Source of the DNA: Bacillota bacterium
GTDB taxonomy: Bacteria; Bacillota; Clostridia; Christensenellales; Aristaeellaceae
DNA: 14,375 nt
NCBI GenBank assembly: GCA_023416585.1
Contig: JAEZHM010000132.1
Span: 1-14,375 of the forward strand
Direction of reading: 5' to 3'
Shown here: one piece after another, positions 1 to 6,978 of the stretch
How the letters are laid out: the number at the start of each line of letters is the position of its first letter
How positions within the stretch are numbered: the stretch's first letter is position 1
Notes under the pieces: generated by a model
Seen by the model: the letters and a program-made list of their open reading frames with translations, nothing else
Database searches by the model: none
Told to the model about the DNA's origin: nothing
Position numbers and translations under genes: made by a program

Positions 1-3000
1 GAAGAGGCATCAATATCTGATGAGAACTCATTGAGTGCGCTATTCCTTCCTTCCGCCCGGGCGGTTGAGATGATCCCCGATAGCAGCTTGTCCAGCCCAT
101 CCTTCGCCTGCTGAAACTTTTCACTCAATACGGAATAGACTTCCTTGGCGGAATCCAGCCCCTTCCTGGCAACCTCGACAAACTTCAAATACATGTCATG
201 CTCTGCGTCGGTGAGCAGAAAACCGTTTTGCATATCCTCCTGCATGACGCTCAAATACTGTCCTGCCGCAGCGCCGTATTTCCCCTCCGACTCCGCGAGC
301 TTTTGCTTGGCCGCTCCCATCTCTTTTTTGGCCTGATCCACGGCAGACGTATCCACATCAGCAAGAGCGCCGTTCACGAGCGTGTCAATGGTATTGGCTG
401 CTGCATTGGCTTCAATGATTTTTTCTGCCGTTTTAGGGTTTTGAGCGGCTTCTGCAATTTTTGTATCAAGCCAATTCGTTGCCCAGTTTCGCATATTATC
501 GGTGATTGTAACTTTGCCGTTCGCTGTCATTATATAGGTCTGACCGGAAAGAAAGGGAGAAAGGATGGCGGTCATCACGGCTTCCCTTGAGCCCTCGTCA
601 ATGATAGCCCCAAACTCTTTGTTCTGCGCGCCTACAATGTTTAGCCAAACATCCGTCAAAACGCTTTCTACAAACTCCTGGGAGCCTTGTTCGACCAAGT
701 TTTCACCAAGCTTAGTGCCTATGGCAGCTGTTCCAAGGGCTATTGTTATGCCCAGCTTCCTGACATACCCGGCCCCACCCCTCATGGCGGATGACTTCAA
801 CATGTTCAGGCTTCCGCGCACATAAGCTGCGGAATTTTTCAGACCGGTAAGGGCCATCTTCTCCGTATAAATCGTAATGCCGGCGGCAACAAGACCCACG
901 GGGTTTCTTGCCCACTGCGGAAATCCCGCCGCTCGCATCACCTCAGAGCCTTCATAGGCGGCACGTGGGCCGAAAGCAATAGCCGTTCCGACCATGGGGT
1001 TGCCGGTTAGTGCGGTTGCCGCGAGAGCCGTGCCTGTAGACAGGCCGTTGTCGACAAGGGATTCCGTAATCGCAAAAAAAGCGTATTCTCCCGGCGTGGC
1101 GTTTTCCACCATGTAATCGCGAATCAAGTTAATAGCTTTCTGGTTCTCGTACAGCGCGTTTAATACAGCTTCGTCCGCAAAGTCAAAAGGCAGGTCCAGT
1201 ATGTCCTTGACGTTGGCTTTGTAGTTTTGCCAATATTCCCTGCGCTCCTGATTGGTAATTGCAGAAATGGCCCGGTCAAAATCCTTACGGGCTTTGGCGC
1301 GGCCCATGGGCCCGCTGTATTTTATACGGCTGCGGTTCCGCGCTTCTATCTCGTCCGTGTTTTCGGTTTCGGTAAAGTAATTGCGCCAAAAGCCCATGTA
1401 GCCCTGGGCGAATTTTCTCAAGCCGGATTCATCGCCCTTTATAAAGGCCTCCCAAGCACCTACACCCTTGTTGTCCTCCAGCTCGTCGCGGGATAAGCCA
1501 AACAGCCAACCAAACACACTGATGGGGTCATCGGTGGCCCATTTTTGTTCTACTGACTTTTTGGCATAATCCAACATTTCTTCCGGCGACTTGCGCAACT
1601 CCGGGAACATTTCGTACATTTCGGAAAGCGTCATGCCTGCGGACTTTGCAAGGCGAACGTCGATATCCAGCGATTCCAGGGCGGTACGTTTAAACTCCAT
1701 GCTAACAGTAACATCCGTGTACTGTGCATACGTTTTATCCTTTGCCACCAGGTCTTCGTAAGTTAAGTTCATCAACGCTTCTTCTGTCTGTTTATAGGCG
1801 GGGTCGTTGTAATCGTCGTCGGTAACGGGTGCGTTTTTCATGTGGTCGATAAAGTCTTTTTGCCCGTCATTCAGTTCCGCGCCGCTGGCATAATCATACA
1901 GCGTGACAAGCGCCGCTTGAGCAACGGCTTTTTGCCTTTCCATGTGATCGGCTTTATCCTTGGCAGCCTTTGCTTCATCCCTGGCTTTTGCTTCGTTTAC
2001 AAAAGCTTGTAGCTCTGCTGCGCGTACAGGGTTGGCGGCATAGTATTCCTCAAGCGTATCAAACCGTCCGAATATGTAGTCCATATCCTGCCCGATCGAA
2101 AGGATCAAGGCATTGCTTTCCTCTTTTGTGACCTCACCGGAATCAGCGGCAGATAAGGCGGCAAAGGCCGTAGCCCCCAACTGCCGGCGCATGTCAATGG
2201 GCATGCTGATGTCAGCAGCCCGAATCTGTTTCATGCCGGACAATAAATATGGGTGCGCCTTGTTATACTGCCAGATTAATTCGTATTCGGCTTCCGAAAG
2301 CTCGTTCCCGGCAAGGTAATCCGGCAGCACTTCTTCGATCGGGCGCAAGCGGGTAATCAGTTCGGGGTTTGTTTTGCGCTTCTTTGCGTAGTCGATTTTC
2401 TCCAGCCATTCAGGCTTGCCGCCGTAATAGTCGGTGAAAAACTGTTCCACAGTCACGCCTAAATCACTAGCCATGTTGCGGTAATCAGCAAGCTGCTCGA
2501 TGCTGGGCATGCGGTGTTCAAAATCAGCGGCATAACCACTGTTGATTAGGCCCACGTACTTGGTAAACCATTCCTCGTTCTGGTCGCGGATAGACTTGCC
2601 GCCGGATACATCGCTTGCACCGCTGCTCGCTCTTGCACGGAAGGTGCTTTTGCCCGCAGTGTGGCTGTATTCGGGATAAAGCTCCATCCAGCGGTTAAGC
2701 TGTAAGGAAGAAAGGTCATTGCCGTTGATCAGCTTGTATTGCAGGTCGCTAAACTCTTTCTGTTCTTGCTGTTTCTTTTGCTCAGGGGTCAGTTCCTTTG
2801 GTTCAACAGCTACGTCTTCAAAACCAAAGGCAACTATACTTGGTTTGTCAGTCTCCTTTGGGGCATCCGGTGCAAACGCGGCAGCATTCAGTTCTGAGAT
2901 TATTTTGCGTTCTTGTGCATCCCAATAGCTGTTCAGACCTGATGTTTTTCTTTCCTGCGCAAAAAGCCGTGCAGTTTGAGCCGCCCTTTGTGTATCCAGC

Positions 3001-3302
3001 ATTGACTGCTTTGATTTATCAAGCAGTTCCTGGCGCTTTCGCTCCGCATCGGCCTTCCGTGCCGCTTCCTGCCTTGCCGCCTCTTCCGCGGCGCGCTGCC
3101 TGGCCAGCCTTTGCGCTTCCGCCGCCTTGCGCTCCATTTCACGCTTGGCATCTTCCTGCCGGGCTTTCATTTCTGCTGCCTTTCGTGTCTTTTCAGCCTC
3201 GTCTGCCCTCAAGCGCTGTGCTTGCTCGATTGCTTCCTGTCTTTTCTTTTCCTCTTCTTTATACTTCGCCAAAAGGTTCATGTCCTGGACAGTCAGAGGC
3301 AT
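1..3302 (-). CDS. Giant internal-virion/ejection-like protein, first 1,100 residues (C-terminus beyond window)
   Basis: One uninterrupted frame runs from ATG 3302 (MPLTVQDMNLLAKYKEEEK, with GGAGG 8 bases upstream) to the window edge. Residues about 12-130 are a highly charged Glu/Lys/Arg/Ala coiled coil. Residues 150-740 look soluble and helical. A Gly/Ala-rich hydrophobic zone follows, with stretches near 745-790 (LSTGTALAATALTGNP), 800-818 (NPVGLVAAGITIYTEKMAL), 848-863 (LGITIALGTAAIGTK) and 908-924 (VMTAILSPFLSGQ), plus an acidic LGENLVEQGSQEFVES linker. The tail of the visible part (about 960-1100) is again helical. A huge size, a coiled-coil N-terminus and membrane-compatible middle segments are what is seen in phage ejection proteins and large polyvalent proteins that enter the cell with DNA. 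No enzymatic motif is recognisable in the visible part; one could lie in the missing C-terminus. Confidence 0.85.
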   Translation of the reverse strand, partial: MPLTVQDMNLLAKYKEEEKKRQEAIEQAQRLRADEAEKTRKAAEMKARQEDAKREMERKAAEAQRLARQRAAEEAARQEAARKADAERKRQELLDKSKQSMLDTQRAAQTARLFAQERKTSGLNSYWDAQERKIISELNAAAFAPDAPKETDKPSIVAFGFEDVAVEPKELTPEQKKQQEQKEFSDLQYKLINGNDLSSLQLNRWMELYPEYSHTAGKSTFRARASSGASDVSGGKSIRDQNEEWFTKYVGLINSGYAADFEHRMPSIEQLADYRNMASDLGVTVEQFFTDYYGGKPEWLEKIDYAKKRKTNPELITRLRPIEEVLPDYLAGNELSEAEYELIWQYNKAHPYLLSGMKQIRAADISMPIDMRRQLGATAFAALSAADSGEVTKEESNALILSIGQDMDYIFGRFDTLEEYYAANPVRAAELQAFVNEAKARDEAKAAKDKADHMERQKAVAQAALVTLYDYASGAELNDGQKDFIDHMKNAPVTDDDYNDPAYKQTEEALMNLTYEDLVAKDKTYAQYTDVTVSMEFKRTALESLDIDVRLAKSAGMTLSEMYEMFPELRKSPEEMLDYAKKSVEQKWATDDPISVFGWLFGLSRDELEDNKGVGAWEAFIKGDESGLRKFAQGYMGFWRNYFTETENTDEIEARNRSRIKYSGPMGRAKARKDFDRAISAITNQERREYWQNYKANVKDILDLPFDFADEAVLNALYENQKAINLIRDYMVENATPGEYAFFAITESLVDNGLSTGTALAATALTGNPMVGTAIAFGPRAAYEGSEVMRAAGFPQWARNPVGLVAAGITIYTEKMALTGLKNSAAYVRGSLNMLKSSAMRGGAGYVRKLGITIALGTAAIGTKLGENLVEQGSQEFVESVLTDVWLNIVGAQNKEFGAIIDEGSREAVMTAILSPFLSGQTYIMTANGKVTITDNMRNWATNWLDTKIAEAAQNPKTAEKIIEANAAANTIDTLVNGALADVDTSAVDQAKKEMGAAKQKLAESEGKYGAAAGQYLSVMQEDMQNGFLLTDAEHDMYLKFVEVARKGLDSAKEVYSVLSEKFQQAKDGLDKLLSGIISTARAEGRNSALNEFSSDIDAS

Positions 3303-3320
3303 GACTGTTTCCTCCCTGCA

Positions 3321-3512
3321 TCAATACGCTGTATAGTGGGGTGCATTCTTCCTTGCCAGTTCCGCCTGTGCCTTTTCTTTCGCCTGTTTCTGCTTGTACG
3401 CCCTGTCCGCTGCCAATGCTTTTGCGACATCTTCCTGGATGGTGGAATAATCACTGCGCAGCTTACTCCAGTCGACTGCCCCATAATCAGGGGGTGGCGG
3501 ACTAGTTACTTC
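3321..3512 (-). CDS. 63-codon -1-frame extension of the Gln-rich protein (no own start)
   Basis: This reads EVTSPPPPDYGAVDWSKL, then a charged helix (IQEDVAKALAADRAYKQK, EKAQAELARKNAP) and ends HYTAY-TGA. It has no ATG or GTG, and its only TTG is mid-helix with no ribosome binding site. In the same frame upstream there is a TGA within about 30 bases, so it cannot be an independent longer gene. The composition (Pro-linker plus Ala/Lys/Gln helix) is protein-like and resembles the neighbouring genes. If joined at the A10 run it makes a 452-residue product. Its TGA sits 18 bases before the giant gene's ATG with that gene's GGAGG in between, which fits the tight packing of this operon. If it were not translated, this would be an odd 180-base gap. 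Confidence 0.7.
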   Translation of the reverse strand, partial: EVTSPPPPDYGAVDWSKLRSDYSTIQEDVAKALAADRAYKQKQAKEKAQAELARKNAPHYTAY

Positions 3513-4678
3513 TTTTTTTTTTGCGGATGCAGCCTGTCAAACTGCCTTTGGTTCTCCTGAAGCTGGGCGTCAAACTGGCGGATCTCTTCCAGCAACTGCG
3601 CTTGCTGATGCGTAAGGGATGCTTCAAATTGACGCTTGCCTTCGGCTGTGCTCAAATCAAACTGCCGCTGCTGCTCGGTCAGGGTCGAATTGAACTGGCG
3701 GACGTTTTCAGTCTGCTGCACTTCAAACTGACGCTGGTTCTCGGCAAAGGTGGTATCATACTGCCGCCTGTTTTCCGCCAGCGATTCCCGGTTGTATGCC
3801 ATTGAATCATTGTGCTGCCGCTGGTTTTCCGCAAAGGTGGTATCATACTGGCGCCTGTTTTCACCAAGTGAAGTGTCATATTGGCGCTGATTTTCTGCCA
3901 GGGTGGTATCGTATTGCCGCTGGTTCTCGGAAAAGCCCAGATCAAACTGACGCTTGTTTTCGCCAAAGTTGGTATCATACTGCCTGCGGCCTTCAGCAAG
4001 ATTCTCGTTAAATTGCCGCTGGCCTTCCGTATGGGCTGTGTCATACTGCCGGATGTTTTCATTGAATTGCTTGGCCCACTGCTCATCCGCAGCCTGATCC
4101 CGGCTTTGCTGATACCCGTACTGGTAGAGCTGCTGCGAAAGGGCATTGCTCTTGTCCATGGCAGTCTGCCCCCGTTCGTATTCCCGGTTATTCAGTTCGT
4201 CCAGGTAGGCGTTGGTGTCGGTGATCTTCGAATCAGCATGCAGCCGCTGCTGCTCGGAAAGCTGCCGGGCCAGCAAGGTTTTCTGGTCCTCCAGGCCTAA
4301 ACGGGTTGTAGATTCCTGATCGGATATTTCCTGCTGCGCCTTGTTCCCGGCAATGGCGATATTTGAAAGGTTGGCATTGTTAAAGCTTGAGCGCTGCATA
4401 CCCCGGCTGGTGGCCTGACGGTTCGCCTGGGAGGAGGCCTGATGATATGCCGTCTGGCTTGCTTCGCGCTGCTTGCCATACACATTGCCCATCGCCTGGA
4501 TCTGGCGGTCCAAGGCCAAGGCGGATGTATCATGCGCCTGTTTGGCAGCAAGGTCTTTTTGCGCATACACAGAGGAATACCGGTTGGCAGCTTCCTGCTG
4601 CAGCTGCTCCTCGGTTTTCTGCGTATAGGTGTTGCGTTTCAGGTCTGCCAACAAATGATCAAAGGTATAGCTTGCCAT
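3506..4678 (-). CDS. Gln-rich hendecad-repeat virion protein, 390 aa (zero-frame product)
   Basis: The start MASYTFDHLLADLK (ATG 4678) is preceded by AGGAGTGG about 8 bases away. Residues 1-200 are helical and Gln/Ala-rich with a conserved-looking patch (RSSFNNANLSNIAIAGNKA, about 96-114). Residues 203-383 are an 11-residue repeat of type RQYDTTFAENQ; the leading Arg recurs at 210, 221, 232, 243, 254, 265, 276, 287, 305, 316, 327, 338, 349, 367 and 378. The two 18-residue spacings are 11+7. Hendecads give straight or right-handed helical rods or amphipathic membrane-lying helices. The zero frame ends QKKKK-TAA at an A10 run, and a -1 shift would add 63 residues. Position before the giant gene suggests an internal/ejection protein, but a fibre or scaffold role cannot be excluded. 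Confidence 0.88.
   Translation of the reverse strand: MASYTFDHLLADLKRNTYTQKTEEQLQQEAANRYSSVYAQKDLAAKQAHDTSALALDRQIQAMGNVYGKQREASQTAYHQASSQANRQATSRGMQRSSFNNANLSNIAIAGNKAQQEISDQESTTRLGLEDQKTLLARQLSEQQRLHADSKITDTNAYLDELNNREYERGQTAMDKSNALSQQLYQYGYQQSRDQAADEQWAKQFNENIRQYDTAHTEGQRQFNENLAEGRRQYDTNFGENKRQFDLGFSENQRQYDTTLAENQRQYDTSLGENRRQYDTTFAENQRQHNDSMAYNRESLAENRRQYDTTFAENQRQFEVQQTENVRQFNSTLTEQQRQFDLSTAEGKRQFEASLTHQQAQLLEEIRQFDAQLQENQRQFDRLHPQKKKK
3512..3518 (-). promoter_or_regulatory. A AAA AAG slippery heptamer within an A10 run (candidate -1 frameshift site)
   Basis: Minus-strand A10 (3522-3513) followed by G gives zero-frame codons CAA AAA AAA AAG AAG TAA. The heptamer A AAA AAG is the classic bacterial -1 slippery sequence used by E. 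coli dnaX. The zero-frame stop comes one codon later. After a -1 shift the ribosome reads GAA GTA ACT AGT and stays open to 3321. A CCCC-N7-GGGG stem lies about 20 bases downstream, and a weak AGG lies about 14 bases upstream; neither is an ideal stimulator. A 10-base A run can also cause RNA-polymerase slippage or a homopolymer sequencing error, and one extra A gives the same fused frame. Confidence 0.65.
3530..4051 (-). repeat. 33-base tandem repeat array (hendecad coding)
   Basis: About fifteen units of 33 bases encode the RQ(Y/F)D-x7 hendecad; two units carry an extra 21 bases. Some are near-identical at DNA level: GCAAAGGTGGTATCATACTG appears on the plus strand at 3744-3763 and again at 3831-3850. 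The period is a multiple of three, so all six frames look repetitive. The array should be prone to slippage or recombination that changes rod length in steps of 11 residues. Confidence 0.9.
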
Positions 4679-4691
4679 CTGTCACCACTCC

Positions 4692-4880
4692 TTAAAATTT
4701 CTCAGGGTCTGTAGGATTGTTCAGAACGCCAAAGGCCACAAAGGCCTGGAGAATCGCCGTGACCACACCATTGACCATCTCGGACTGGGTTGGCGTGATC
4801 ACGCCCAGAATCACCAGGATGGAAAGCATCTGAGCAGCAAGGGAAGCCCATAGGATAAATGAATGAAAACGGTTTTGCAT
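4692..4880 (-). CDS. Phage holin, 62 aa
   Basis: The start MQNRFHSFILW (ATG 4880) has GGAGG 6 bases upstream. The frame is open further upstream but only across the neighbouring gene and without a better site. Two hydrophobic helices (about 8-26, FILWASLAAQMLSILVILG; and about 36-52, VNGVVTAILQAFVAFGV) are joined by a short PTQSE turn, and the C-terminus is polar (NNPTDPEKF). The small size, two TMs and 'G(V/I)(L/V)N.PT' ending match the phage_holin_1/SPP1-like holin group. It would make membrane lesions that release the endolysin at the set time. It sits directly after the 87-aa membrane protein and 13 bases before the Gln-rich gene. Confidence 0.88.
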   Translation of the reverse strand: MQNRFHSFILWASLAAQMLSILVILGVITPTQSEMVNGVVTAILQAFVAFGVLNNPTDPEKF

Positions 4881-4911
4881 AAAGACCCTCCTTTTTTTGC
4901 ATGACCTGTCC

Positions 4912-5175
4912 TTAATGTCTTGAGAGTACATACTGCTGCATGGTTTCATGTGTCCGCGATACCGCTCCGTTGCAGTGCAGTTGCTTGAGCCCGTCCAGTG
5001 TCGCAAACTGCGCCTGCAAAAGCATGGCGATGTCTTCACGCTCCTGCTTCTGCCGGTCTTCCACCACCTGCAGCCGGCGTAACAGGTCATGCGCCTTGAT
5101 GGCAGTTGACGCTATGTAGGCTATGACTGCCAATGCCGTTGTAACAAGCCACCAGTAATTTTGTAATATCTCCAT
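4912..5175 (-). CDS. Lysis-cassette membrane protein (one TM plus coiled coil), 87 aa
   Basis: The start MEILQNYWW (ATG 5175) has GAGGTG upstream, 10 bases after the endolysin stop. One hydrophobic helix (WWLVTTALAVIAYIASTAI, about 8-26) is followed by a basic stretch and a charged coiled coil (LLRRLQVVEDRQKQEREDIAMLL). It ends with LDGLKQLHCNGAV and a short helix. The 'LDGLkQLgCNG.V..a' ending recurs in small proteins next to holins in Firmicutes phages. Topology would leave the coiled coil on one side of the membrane, so a holin partner, antiholin or XhlA-like role is plausible. The exact function is not shown by sequence. The TAA at 4912 lies about 30 bases upstream of the holin start. Confidence 0.82.
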   Translation of the reverse strand: MEILQNYWWLVTTALAVIAYIASTAIKAHDLLRRLQVVEDRQKQEREDIAMLLQAQFATLDGLKQLHCNGAVSRTHETMQQYVLSRH

Positions 5176-5184
5176 GATGCCACC

Positions 5185-5994
5185 TCACAAGTAATCCTTG
5201 ATGACTGCATACACAGCCTGTGCCAATGCCCTGTCATCACCCGGTCCCAACTTGGCCAAAGCATGTTCCAACGCTTTTTGCGTGGGCTCGTCCATGATGC
5301 CCGTACTTAGCAACTGGGCGTATGTCTGCAATGCCTTCACTGCGTTTGCCGTCTTGGGACCAAAGATACCGTCCACCAAGCCGCAATCAAACCCGGCTTC
5401 ATTCAGCCGCATTTGCAGATTCTCAACGTCCTGCCCCCTGGCTCCCACCGCCAGATAACACACCGCATCCACCACCTCATCATTCATTCCCTTGAGTATT
5501 CCAAAGTGATCCCAGGCGTAGCTTAACAGGCTGGTGCGCAGTACGCCCTTTGCGTGGCTCCTGGCATCCACAACCGTACCATCGCCCAGATAAATTCCCA
5601 CATGGCCCATGGGATCCGCAGCATCCATCGCGTTGTACACAAAGCAAACCTTGTCCATGGGCATCCCGGCGGCCGGTCCTTTTAAGTCCCAGTAATCCCC
5701 CTTCCACTGGCTGCTGGCTCCATGGGGCATATTGATGCCGATCAGCCTTGCAGCCTCCTTGGTAAGCCCGGAGCAGTCGTAGGACTGCTTGTCCTTGTAC
5801 TGGCAGCCATTGCAGTTTGATTGCTTTGCGCTGCGGACCGGGCAATACCGCTTGATATTTACTGCATAGGCCGGTTTGTTGGCTTCCTGCCGCTGCCGAA
5901 ACGCCGGCATGCAAATCTGTCCATTGGAAGCAAAAATATATGGGCAACCAACTTTGCTGATTGCCCATTCACGGATCGTGTCTGCCATGCTCAT
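5185..5994 (-). CDS. Endolysin: NlpC/P60-type peptidase with Cys-rich insert and peptidoglycan-binding domain, 269 aa
   Basis: The start is ATG 5994, with AGGAGG 7 bases upstream; a second in-frame Met is two codons on. Residues 1-165 are an NlpC/P60-like cysteine peptidase: YDCSGLT supplies nucleophile Cys74, MGHVGIYLGDG supplies His131, and VDARSHAKG (about 142-150) is the likely third polar residue. The catalytic Cys is later than usual because residues about 25-70 form an insertion with Cys28, Cys51, Cys61 and Cys64 (NCNGCQY). Residues about 185-245 form a peptidoglycan-binding type 1 domain (ARGQDVENLQMRLNEAG, VDGIFGPKTANAVKALQ). It should cut stem-peptide bonds in the host wall at lysis. 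No signal peptide is seen, so it depends on the holin encoded two genes later. Confidence 0.93.
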   Translation of the reverse strand: MSMADTIREWAISKVGCPYIFASNGQICMPAFRQRQEANKPAYAVNIKRYCPVRSAKQSNCNGCQYKDKQSYDCSGLTKEAARLIGINMPHGASSQWKGDYWDLKGPAAGMPMDKVCFVYNAMDAADPMGHVGIYLGDGTVVDARSHAKGVLRTSLLSYAWDHFGILKGMNDEVVDAVCYLAVGARGQDVENLQMRLNEAGFDCGLVDGIFGPKTANAVKALQTYAQLLSTGIMDEPTQKALEHALAKLGPGDDRALAQAVYAVIKDYL

Positions 5995-5997
5995 GTT

Positions 5998-6360
5998 TTA
6001 TCCTCCAACCGTCTGCCGGAGCACTTCCAGTTCAGCCGCCTGTGCATCCACCTGCTGGCGCAGGGATGCCAGGGCATTCGCCGCTGTGTTCAACTGCGCC
6101 AGAAGCCTGGTGGCATCGGATACTTTCAGAAAGGTTACCGTGTATTCTTTCACCTGATTGCAGCCTACATGAACCCCCAGCAGATCACCGCTATCGCTGT
6201 ACAGGTTCCATGGATTGTTTAGCAGGGCAACGATCTGCTCTTCCGTGATATCGTTCTGCAGGGATATTTTCAGCGCATCCACCGCAATGTCGTTGACCCT
6301 GTCCGTGGTTCCGTACACGCCCAGTATTTCAACTTCCTTCTCGCCTGCAACAATTTTCAT
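5998..6360 (-). CDS. Small tail-region protein with C-terminal coiled coil, 120 aa
   Basis: The start MKIVAGEKEVEILGV (ATG 6360) has AAGGAGG 7 bases upstream. The N-terminal 80 residues appear as mixed alpha/beta (MKIVAG..EVEILGVYG, ITEEQIVALLNNPWNLY, VKEYTVTFLKV). The last 40 residues form a clear heptad-type helix (LLAQLNTAANALASLRQQVDAQAAEL). I do not recognise the family by name; small proteins of this layout are common between tail fibre and lysis genes in Firmicutes phages. Its TAA (5998-6000) falls inside the ribosome binding site of the endolysin gene, so the two are translationally linked. Confidence 0.8.
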   Translation of the reverse strand: MKIVAGEKEVEILGVYGTTDRVNDIAVDALKISLQNDITEEQIVALLNNPWNLYSDSGDLLGVHVGCNQVKEYTVTFLKVSDATRLLAQLNTAANALASLRQQVDAQAAELEVLRQTVGG

Positions 6361-6372
6361 TGGCTCCCCTCC

Positions 6373-6969
6373 TTATGGCAATCCCTGTTTCATCACGCCG
6401 CCTACACTTACATACGCTGTACCCATCCTCATCGAGCCGCCTACGCTCACATAAGGCGCGCCCAGCTTCATCACGCCGCCTACACTGTAATACATGCTGC
6501 CGTCCGCATATTCCCCCTCAAATCGCGGTTCATTGGTGTCGTTGTACGGATACTCCCCATAGAAGGTCACGTACACAGAGCATGTCAGGACAAGATACCA
6601 CTCGCCAGTGAACTGGGACAGGCTATCGAACATTGCGGACGGAACCGCCAATGTTTTCCACCCTGTGCCCGATCCGAAAACCGGCATCTCTCCAAGGTAG
6701 GTCATGCTTGCCATCTGACTAGGGAGCAACGCGGCGTTATTGGTTGCGTAAAACCTGAAAACGCCGCCACCGCCAGAATTGGTCTTGTGAAACTTGAAGG
6801 AAAGCGAAGTAATCTGCTGACCTATTGAAAGGCTGTTGAATTGTATTCGTCCCGGTCTTCCATGAGCCGTCGAAAGCTCCATGGTGGAGTGCTCGGCCCA
6901 TGCTGCTGAAGGTTGAAAGGTATTGTTTGAATACCATGATTCCGTTGCTAGTTCGTTTATCGCTCCCAT
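6373..6969 (-). CDS. Tail-associated protein with C-terminal triple repeat, 198 aa
   Basis: The start MGAINELATESW (ATG 6969) has GAGGTG about 7 bases upstream, directly after the TGA of the fibre segment. Residues 1-150 look like a beta-rich, soluble jelly-roll-like domain (for example IQFNSLSIGQQITSLSFKF, MTYLGEMPVFGSGTGWKTL, TGEWYLVLTCSVYVTFYG). The last 39 residues are three 13-residue repeats of the form YVSVGGVMKLGAP. Short 'Y.svGGvwKe' repeats of this sort are common at the ends of phage appendage proteins, where they form terminal beta strands. Because it lies directly after the fibre gene and has variable-looking composition, a role as a fibre partner, cap or chaperone is likely, but I do not recognise a named family. 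Confidence 0.8.
   Translation of the reverse strand: MGAINELATESWYSNNTFQPSAAWAEHSTMELSTAHGRPGRIQFNSLSIGQQITSLSFKFHKTNSGGGGVFRFYATNNAALLPSQMASMTYLGEMPVFGSGTGWKTLAVPSAMFDSLSQFTGEWYLVLTCSVYVTFYGEYPYNDTNEPRFEGEYADGSMYYSVGGVMKLGAPYVSVGGSMRMGTAYVSVGGVMKQGLP
6376..6492 (-). repeat. Three 39-base tandem repeats (13 residues each)
   Basis: The codons for YYSVGGVMKLGAP, YVSVGGSMRMGTA and YVSVGGVMKQGLP form three consecutive 39-base units at the 3' end of the 198-aa gene. On the plus strand the phrase ATCACGCCGCCTACACT occurs in the first and last units. The repeat is a protein repeat with codon-level similarity. Confidence 0.85.
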
Positions 6970-6978
6970 GCCATCACC

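Noticed and set aside
3293..3484. 63-codon Arg-rich minus-strand frame starting at ATG 3484
   Set aside because: No ribosome binding site upstream of the ATG, very basic shadow composition, and it conflicts with the much more protein-like -1-frame extension over the same bases.
3530..4051. CRISPR-like regular repeats
   Set aside because: Units are contiguous and degenerate with no spacers, and they code for an 11-residue protein repeat.
3679..4146. Second minus-strand open frame (155 codons) in the hendecad region
   Set aside because: The 33-base repeat is a multiple of three, so once one alternative frame is open it stays open. No ribosome binding site; Ser/Met/Pro-rich artefact.
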